This document shows, one piece after another, positions 56,278 to 64,000 of a DNA stretch of 64,000 nucleotides. The stretch lies in the NCBI RefSeq assembly GCF_016056375.1, contig NZ_JAEDAE010000012.1:62001-126000 (forward strand), in the 5' to 3' direction. Numbering within the stretch: position 1 is the stretch's first letter; every line of letters begins with the position of its first letter. The stretch comes from Hymenobacter negativus. GTDB lineage: Bacteria; Bacteroidota; Bacteroidia; Cytophagales; Hymenobacteraceae. The notes under the pieces were generated by a model. That model ran no database searches and had not been told where the DNA came from. It saw only the letters and a list, made by a program, of their open reading frames with translations. A program made the translations under genes and the position numbers.

Positions 56278-58182
56278 CTACGCCCGGCTGGCTACGGCGG
56301 CTTCGATGTCGGCCAGGCTATCCTTCGGGATGGCGGCTAGCAGGCCTTGGGTGTACTCGTGTTGGGGAGCGGCGTAGATGGCCGCCGCCGGGCCGCTTTC
56401 CACGATGCGGCCCTGGTGCATGACCAGCAGCCGGTCGCTCATAAACCGGGCCACGGACAGGTCGTGCGTGATGAATAGATAGGTGATGCCGAACTCACGT
56501 TTGAGGTCGTTGAGCAGGTTGAGGACCTGCGCCTGCACCGAGACGTCGAGGGCCGAAACCGACTCGTCGCAGACAATCAATTTGGGCTGCAAGGCCAGCG
56601 CCCGGGCAATGCAGATGCGCTGCCGCTGCCCGCCGCTGAACTCGTGCGGGTAGCGCTGGAAATGCTCGTCGCGCAGCCCCACGGTGCGCAGCAGCTCCAG
56701 CACCCTCGCCTTTTGCTGCTGGCGGGTGCCGCCCACGTTGTGCACGCGCATCGGCTCCCAGATGGCCTCGCCCACGGTCAGCATCGGGTTGAGGGCCGCG
56801 TAGGGGTCCTGAAACACCAGCTGCAAATCGCGCCGACGGCGGCGCAACTCCCCGCTCGACAGCTTGGCCAAATCGGTCCCTTCAAACAGGATGCTGCCCG
56901 CCGTTGGTTCCGTGAGGCGGAGCAGGGCCCGGCCCAGCGTAGTCTTGCCGCAGCCCGACTCGCCCACGAGGCCGATGGTTTCGCCGGGGTAGAGCGTGAA
57001 GCTGACGTTGTCGACGGCCCGCACGTAATCGGTGGCGCGGCGGAAGAAGCCCTTGCGGAGGGGGAAGTAGACCTGGAGGTTCTGCACCTGCAGCAGCGGC
57101 TCCGAAGCGTTGGGCATGGGGGCCGCTACGGGCTCGGAAACAGGCGCCGCAGTAAGCTCGGCAGGGCGTGGAACATCCCCCAAAACGCCATGTTCCACGG
57201 GGAACGTTTTGGTGGTTTCAGAATTATCCCGTAACTGCTGGGCCTCGATTTCGGGCGAGGAATCCGTAAGCGCCTCATTTTCGAGCGGAAGCACGGGCTC
57301 GGGCTGGGCCAATAATTGCCCGCTGGCGTCTTCCCGCATGAAATCGGCCACCACGGGCAGGCGTTTTTTGCCCACTGAGAGGCGCGGACGGCACGCCAAC
57401 AGCCCTTTTGTGTACGGATGTTGCGGATTTGAAAAAATATCCAGCACCCTCCCCTGTTCCACGACCCGGCCGCGGTACATCACCAGAATGCGGTCGGCGA
57501 TTTCGGCCACCACGCCGAGGTCGTGGGTGATGAAGAGGACGGCCGTGTTGTGCTGCCGGCGCAGGTCGTCGATGAGGCGCAGCATGCGGGCCTGCACGGT
57601 CACGTCGAGGGCCGTGGTGGGCTCGTCGGCGATGAGCAGGGCCGGGCGGCAGGCCATGGCCATGGCAATCATGACGCGCTGCTTCTGACCGCCCGATATT
57701 TCGTGCGGGTAGCTGCCGAAGATGCTTTCGGGGCGCGGCAGTTGGGCCTCGGTGAACAACTCGATGGTGCGGGCCTTGGCGGCGGCCTCGCTGAGGTCGG
57801 TGTGGAGGCGCAGGGCTTCCACCACCTGGCTGCCGCAGGTGTACACGGGGTTCAGCGAGGTCATCGGCTCCTGGAAAATCATGCCGATGTCGTTGCCGCG
57901 CACCTGGCGTAGGTCGGCTTCGGCGAGTTTCAGCAGGTCGGTCTGGCCCAGCTTTTCGGATTGGAAGAGGGCCTCGCCGCTGGCAATGCGGCCGGGCGGC
58001 ATCGGAATGAGCCCCAGTAGCGCCAGCGACGTGACGGACTTGCCCGAGCCCGACTCGCCCACAATGGCCAGCGTCTCGCCCCGATTCAGGTCAAACGACA
58101 CGCCATCGACGGCCCGCACGTCGCCGCGGTGGCTGGAGAAATCAATGGTGAGGTCGCGAACGGAGAGCAGCGGGTTGGGCAC
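56278..58182 (-). CDS. Fused two-domain oligopeptide ABC transporter ATPase (DppD-DppF type)
   Basis: 634 residues: two complete nucleotide-binding domains in one chain. Domain 1 has Walker A GESGSGKS (42-49), signature ISGGQKQR and Walker B LLIADEPTTALD. Domain 2 has GESGCGKT, FSGGQRQR and LIVCDESVSALD. Each ends with an oligopeptide-type C-terminal region (NPQHPYTKGLLACRP; APQHEYTQGLLAAIP). Fusions of this kind energise a dipeptide/nickel/oligopeptide importer; the permease and binding-protein genes are not in the window. An 85-residue linker of low complexity joins the domains and contains a parS-like DNA word (57191-57206). Confidence 0.94.
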   Translation of the reverse strand: MPNPLLSVRDLTIDFSSHRGDVRAVDGVSFDLNRGETLAIVGESGSGKSVTSLALLGLIPMPPGRIASGEALFQSEKLGQTDLLKLAEADLRQVRGNDIGMIFQEPMTSLNPVYTCGSQVVEALRLHTDLSEAAAKARTIELFTEAQLPRPESIFGSYPHEISGGQKQRVMIAMAMACRPALLIADEPTTALDVTVQARMLRLIDDLRRQHNTAVLFITHDLGVVAEIADRILVMYRGRVVEQGRVLDIFSNPQHPYTKGLLACRPRLSVGKKRLPVVADFMREDASGQLLAQPEPVLPLENEALTDSSPEIEAQQLRDNSETTKTFPVEHGVLGDVPRPAELTAAPVSEPVAAPMPNASEPLLQVQNLQVYFPLRKGFFRRATDYVRAVDNVSFTLYPGETIGLVGESGCGKTTLGRALLRLTEPTAGSILFEGTDLAKLSSGELRRRRRDLQLVFQDPYAALNPMLTVGEAIWEPMRVHNVGGTRQQQKARVLELLRTVGLRDEHFQRYPHEFSGGQRQRICIARALALQPKLIVCDESVSALDVSVQAQVLNLLNDLKREFGITYLFITHDLSVARFMSDRLLVMHQGRIVESGPAAAIYAAPQHEYTQGLLAAIPKDSLADIEAAVASRA

Positions 58183-58273
58183 GGAGGGAAATTGGAGCAG
58201 CTTTAGGAGTGGTTTTGGGTATGCAAGAACGTCAATCTATGAGGACGGCAGCGCGGGTGGATTAGAAGCATGC

Positions 58274-58552
58274 TCACTCTTCTTCTCGAACCTCCCAGTC
58301 TAACTTACCCCAAGAGTAAAAAATATGGTAGCCGCAATGCTCCGTGAATACTGCTGTTTCGTTGAATTCGGGCGCTTCAATAACAAAGGCGTACTTGAAT
58401 TCGACTTTTGAATCGTCTTCAAACTTGATATAGACGGTTGTATTTACGGGAAAATCAGACGCACCTAGCTTCTCGTGCTTGGTTTCGCCTTTAGCAATCA
58501 GGTAATCGCGCACCTTTTGCTTCCAACGTTCAGGTAAATCTTCGTGGCGCAT
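58274..58552 (-). CDS. Hypothetical small acidic protein
   Basis: 92 residues, soluble. It begins MRHEDLPERWKQKVRDYLIA and contains a predicted beta-rich core (TTVYIKFEDDSKVEFKYAFV, ETAVFTEHCGYHIFYSWGKL) ending in DWEVREEE. No family was recognised; the size and acidic, beta-rich composition are like small immunity or anti-toxin-type proteins, but no toxin is adjacent. Base composition is clearly more AT-rich than the surrounding genes. It is followed by the ABC gene and preceded by another unknown gene 68 bp upstream on the same strand, so the two may be a transferred unit. Confidence 0.7.
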   Translation of the reverse strand: MRHEDLPERWKQKVRDYLIAKGETKHEKLGASDFPVNTTVYIKFEDDSKVEFKYAFVIEAPEFNETAVFTEHCGYHIFYSWGKLDWEVREEE

Positions 58553-58620
58553 TAGGCGAGGAGTTTGTTAGCTGCAGGAAAAAAGAGCCTTGATGCAGCA
58601 TTAGACACATTTCGACGACA

Positions 58621-59007
58621 CTAATCGGCTTCCTCATCATCAGATAACCACTGCGTCTCATCGTTGACAGGCTGCAGCAACCGTCCCTCAAGCCATGTTT
58701 TCATGAGGTCAGGTGTGAAATCAGGGTATTTGGTCTCAATCAGCCAAGACAAGAATTCATCCGGTCCACCGTTCGCATACGGAGGAGGTGAAACCGGATA
58801 AAAAGCTGTTGGCAGCCTCTCATAAACCGATACGTAGTTGACTACGTGCCCTAATTCCTGTACCACTTGCCACGCCAAAGGGTGCTGAATATCAATCTTG
58901 AACTTGACCCACCATAGGCCTTCATCAACTCCTGTCGCTATCGGTCCGCTAATGGCAGGCACTTGCAGCAGAAAGGATTGCAAAGATTCAAACAGGTTCT
59001 CATCCAT
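58621..59007 (-). CDS. Hypothetical soluble protein
   Basis: 128 residues without signal peptide or membrane segment. Residues 1-50 are helical (MDENLFESLQSFLLQVPAIS), then WVKFKIDIQHPLAWQVVQEL, YERLPTAFYPVSPPPYANGG and FLSWLIETKYPDFTPDLMKT, with an acidic tail (SDDEEAD). No family was recognised; the pattern of a helical front and a Trp/Pro-rich core could suit an immunity-like protein (guess). It is more AT-rich than the flanking genes and lies between lspA and the 58274 gene, both on the minus strand. Confidence 0.7.
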   Translation of the reverse strand: MDENLFESLQSFLLQVPAISGPIATGVDEGLWWVKFKIDIQHPLAWQVVQELGHVVNYVSVYERLPTAFYPVSPPPYANGGPDEFLSWLIETKYPDFTPDLMKTWLEGRLLQPVNDETQWLSDDEEAD

Positions 59008-59079
59008 AACTCATTGGCTTTAAACGAAGCGGTAAGAATATTTCGGTTCCGCTCATCATTACGCACTGCCCCTCCCCTG

Positions 59080-59751
59080 CTACGCCAGCTTCTCAGCGTC
59101 TGGAGCGACTAAGGGCGCACTTTCGGGGTGCGAGGCGGCAGATGGCTGCGATTCGTTGAAAAAGCGGCTCTGGTTGAGCAGAATCATCACCACGCCGATG
59201 AAGATGGAGGAATCGGCGATGTTGAAGATGGGGAAACCGCTGCTGTAGGAGCCGCCGATGAGGGGCCAGGATTTGGGGAAATAACCCACGTACAGCGGCA
59301 CGTAAATCATGTCGATGACCTGGCCGTAGAACCAGCGCGTGGGCGAGCCTACCGGGGCATTATTGTAGAGTACGCCGTAGAAAATCGAGTCGATGAGGTT
59401 GCCGAGCGCACCGCCCAGAATCAGGGCCATGCAGGCGATATAGCCGGCAGCCACGCGCTGGCGGCACAGGCGGATGATGTAGTACACCAAACCCACCACG
59501 GCGAGGCTTCGGAAGGCCGTGAGCACCAGCTTGCCGTAGGGCGCGGGCAGTTGCGCACCGAAGGCCATGCCGGGGTTCAGGGTGTAATTCAGCTTGGCAA
59601 ACTGGCCGAGCACGGGGATTTCACCAGCCGAACCGGGCTGCATGTAAGTGTGCACGGCCCACTTCGAGAACTGGTCGACGGCGATGATGAACAAGGCCAG
59701 CAGGAAGAATTTGGCGGCGGAATGCTGGCGGGTGGTCAGGGTTGGGTGCAT
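59080..59751 (-). CDS. lspA: Lipoprotein signal peptidase, first of two tandem copies
   Basis: 223-residue aspartic protease (signal peptidase II) with four membrane helices. It removes signal peptides from prolipoproteins after lipidation. The catalytic Asp pair is visible in GGALGNLIDSIFYG and FPIFNIADSSIFIGV, and the conserved N-terminal block is FIIAVDQFSKWAVH. A 30-residue periplasmic loop (GQVIDMIYVPLYVGYFPKSW) is typical of Bacteroidota. It is about three quarters identical to the copy at 59884. Both catalytic motifs are intact, so both copies may be active. Tail ASHPESAPLVAPDAEKLA is species-specific. Confidence 0.93.
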   Translation of the reverse strand: MHPTLTTRQHSAAKFFLLALFIIAVDQFSKWAVHTYMQPGSAGEIPVLGQFAKLNYTLNPGMAFGAQLPAPYGKLVLTAFRSLAVVGLVYYIIRLCRQRVAAGYIACMALILGGALGNLIDSIFYGVLYNNAPVGSPTRWFYGQVIDMIYVPLYVGYFPKSWPLIGGSYSSGFPIFNIADSSIFIGVVMILLNQSRFFNESQPSAASHPESAPLVAPDAEKLA

Positions 59752-59799
59752 TGCAGGCGGTGCCCGTAGGCAGCGAAAAACGGGCTATTAAAACGCAAA

Positions 59800-59863
59800 A
59801 GAACGTCATGCTGAACGTAGTGAAGCGTTTCTATTGCTTCGGCTGCGTTCCACATGACGTTCT
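59800..59863. repeat. Long copy of the AACGTCATGC repeat between the two lspA genes
   Basis: AGAACGTCATG (59800-59810) and CATGACGTTCT (59853-59863) are perfect outer arms; inner words CTGAACG, GAAGC and GCTTCGGCTGCGTTC extend the pairing. It is related to 15785-15828. Its position exactly between the duplicated genes suggests it may have taken part in, or arrived after, the duplication. Confidence 0.72.
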
Positions 59864-59883
59864 GTGGTTGCTCAAAGAGGCTG

Positions 59884-60555
59884 CTACCCCAGATTCTCCG
59901 AGTCAGGAGCCACTAAGGGCTCGCTCTGTTTCTCTGCTACCGCTACAGGCTCTTCCTGCTTGAAAAAACGGCTCTGATTGAGCAGAATCAAGGCTACGCC
60001 GATGAAAATGGAGGAGTCGGCTATGTTGAAAATGGGCCAGAGCGACACGTACTTCCCTCCTATCAGCGGCCAGTTTTGGGGCAAAAAGCCTTCGTAAATG
60101 TCCACGTAGAGCATATCGATGACCTGGCCGTAGAACCAGCGCGTGGGCGAGCCAAACGGCGCATTATCGTAGATGATGCCGTAGAAAACCGAGTCAATCA
60201 GGTTACCGACGGCGCCGCCGAGGATGAGGGCCATGCAGGCGATGTAGCCGCCAGCAGCGCGCTGCTTGCAGAGGCGGATAATGTAGTAGCTCAGGCCAAA
60301 GACAGCCAAGAGGCGGAACCCACTGAGAACCAGCTTCCCATACGGCGCGGGCAGCTCGGCGCCGAAGGCCATGCCGGGGTTCAGCGTGTAATGCAGTTTG
60401 GCCCAGTGGCCGATGAGCGGGATTTCGCCCGCCATGCCGGGCTGCATGTAGGTGTGCACGGCCCACTTCGAGAGCTGGTCGATGGCAATGACGAACAGCG
60501 CCAGCAGGAAGAATTTAGCCGCGGATTGCTGGCGAGTAGTGAGGGTTGGGTGCAT
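59884..60555 (-). CDS. lspA: Lipoprotein signal peptidase, second tandem copy
   Basis: 223 residues, paralogue of the adjacent copy with the same domains: FVIAIDQLSKWAVH, GGAVGNLIDSVFYG (catalytic Asp) and WPIFNIADSSIFIGV (second Asp). Differences cluster in the periplasmic loop (YGQVIDMLYVDIYEGFLPQN instead of the loop in copy one) and in the C-terminal tail. Equal lengths and a shared start MHPTLTTRQ point to a recent tandem duplication. It follows ileS on the same strand, the usual Bacteroidota order (ileS then lspA), so this copy is probably the ancestral one. Confidence 0.93.
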   Translation of the reverse strand: MHPTLTTRQQSAAKFFLLALFVIAIDQLSKWAVHTYMQPGMAGEIPLIGHWAKLHYTLNPGMAFGAELPAPYGKLVLSGFRLLAVFGLSYYIIRLCKQRAAGGYIACMALILGGAVGNLIDSVFYGIIYDNAPFGSPTRWFYGQVIDMLYVDIYEGFLPQNWPLIGGKYVSLWPIFNIADSSIFIGVALILLNQSRFFKQEEPVAVAEKQSEPLVAPDSENLG

Positions 60556-60682
60556 TCAGACGGTGCCAAAAGCGGCGAAAACGACGGCCTGATTTATTAC
60601 CGTCCTTTTGTACCTTTTACAACTGATTGTCTGAGGTTTTGTGCGACCAAAGACGAGCTTATTGAGTGTTTGTGCGGCCGAG

Positions 60683-60714
60683 GACTCGCCGGGGTTTCAG
60701 GACCCCGGCGAGTC
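60683..60714. other. GC-rich hairpin between lspA and ileS
   Basis: GACTCGCCGGGGT (60683-60695) and ACCCCGGCGAGTC (60702-60714) form a perfect 13-bp stem with a 6-base loop, just after the ileS stop. There is no T-run on the minus side, so it may be a pause or RNA-processing hairpin, not a full terminator, allowing read-through into lspA. Confidence 0.6.
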
Positions 60715-60722
60715 GTTCAGCA

Positions 60723-64000
<3,278 letters not shown>

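Overview
The window looks like chromosome from a high-GC member of the Bacteroidota, most like Hymenobacter or a close relative (Cytophagales). Evidence: promoter boxes of the Bacteroidota type (TAnnTTTG) lie just upstream of many start codons, often with very short leaders and no clear Shine-Dalgarno. A DUF1501/DUF1800 pair carries a C-terminal type IX sorting domain. There are TonB receptors with a carboxypeptidase-like front domain and a long-loop LspA. The gene orders coaX-OMP-lptC-TM-ppiD, recF-DUF721 and ileS-lspA are also seen in this phylum. Coding DNA is GC-rich throughout except for islands near 48.4-49.1 kb and 58.3-59.0 kb. No tRNA, rRNA, CRISPR array, transposase or integrase gene was seen.

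Layout. 1-2.4 kb: htpG (3' end outside the window) and a STAS-like protein, minus strand. 2.5-11.6 kb, plus strand: a His-rich small protein with a TonB receptor (probably metal uptake), a Tat-exported amine-oxidase-like flavoprotein, an ECF sigma factor with a small partner, ClpP, a CDF zinc exporter and an MFS transporter. 11.6-14.1 kb, minus: a large exported protein with an MG2-like front and a TonB plug but no barrel. 14.4-22.5 kb, mostly plus: small proteins, an SGNH esterase, RlpA-SPOR, a penicillin-acylase-like enzyme and a secreted protein with three TonB C-terminal domains; a DUF72 gene is on minus. 22.6-27.3 kb, minus: a membrane-anchored small protein, the DUF1501/DUF1800 pair and an NlpC/P60 peptidase. 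27.7-33.9 kb: an HExxH protein, a disordered protein, an AraC regulator, acyl-CoA dehydrogenase, DoxX, RecJ and a 37-residue membrane protein. 34-46.7 kb, minus: a TPR protein, PpiD, a TM protein, LptC, an OMP, CoaX, an RluB-type synthase with a huge disordered extension, a DksA-like protein, RibH, a TPR membrane protein and PdhA. 46.7-48.3 kb, plus: RecF and a DUF721 (DciA-like) protein. 48.5-64 kb: an HTH regulator in a GTTAC-rich AT-rich island, GDPD, DUF2939, PLDc_N, rhomboid, polyprenyl synthase, a DUF2695 pseudogene, RNase R, a fused oligopeptide ABC ATPase, two unknown small genes, two tandem LspA genes and IleS (5' end outside the window).

The most unusual material is between the genes. 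There are several families of short palindromic elements. Three (8.3, 18.7 and 56.2 kb) have paired hairpins with GTAG/CTAC feet, like REP/BIME elements mobilised in trans by RAYT transposases. Others form inverted repeats at gene ends and in places supply the stop codon or the last residues of a gene. Further points: a parS-like 16-mer next to recF/DUF721, a dense field of GTTAC/GTAAC words over an HTH gene, a duplicated lspA with a repeat between the copies, a DUF2695 gene broken by one stop codon, and a small coiled-coil gene whose middle seems to be read in the wrong frame.
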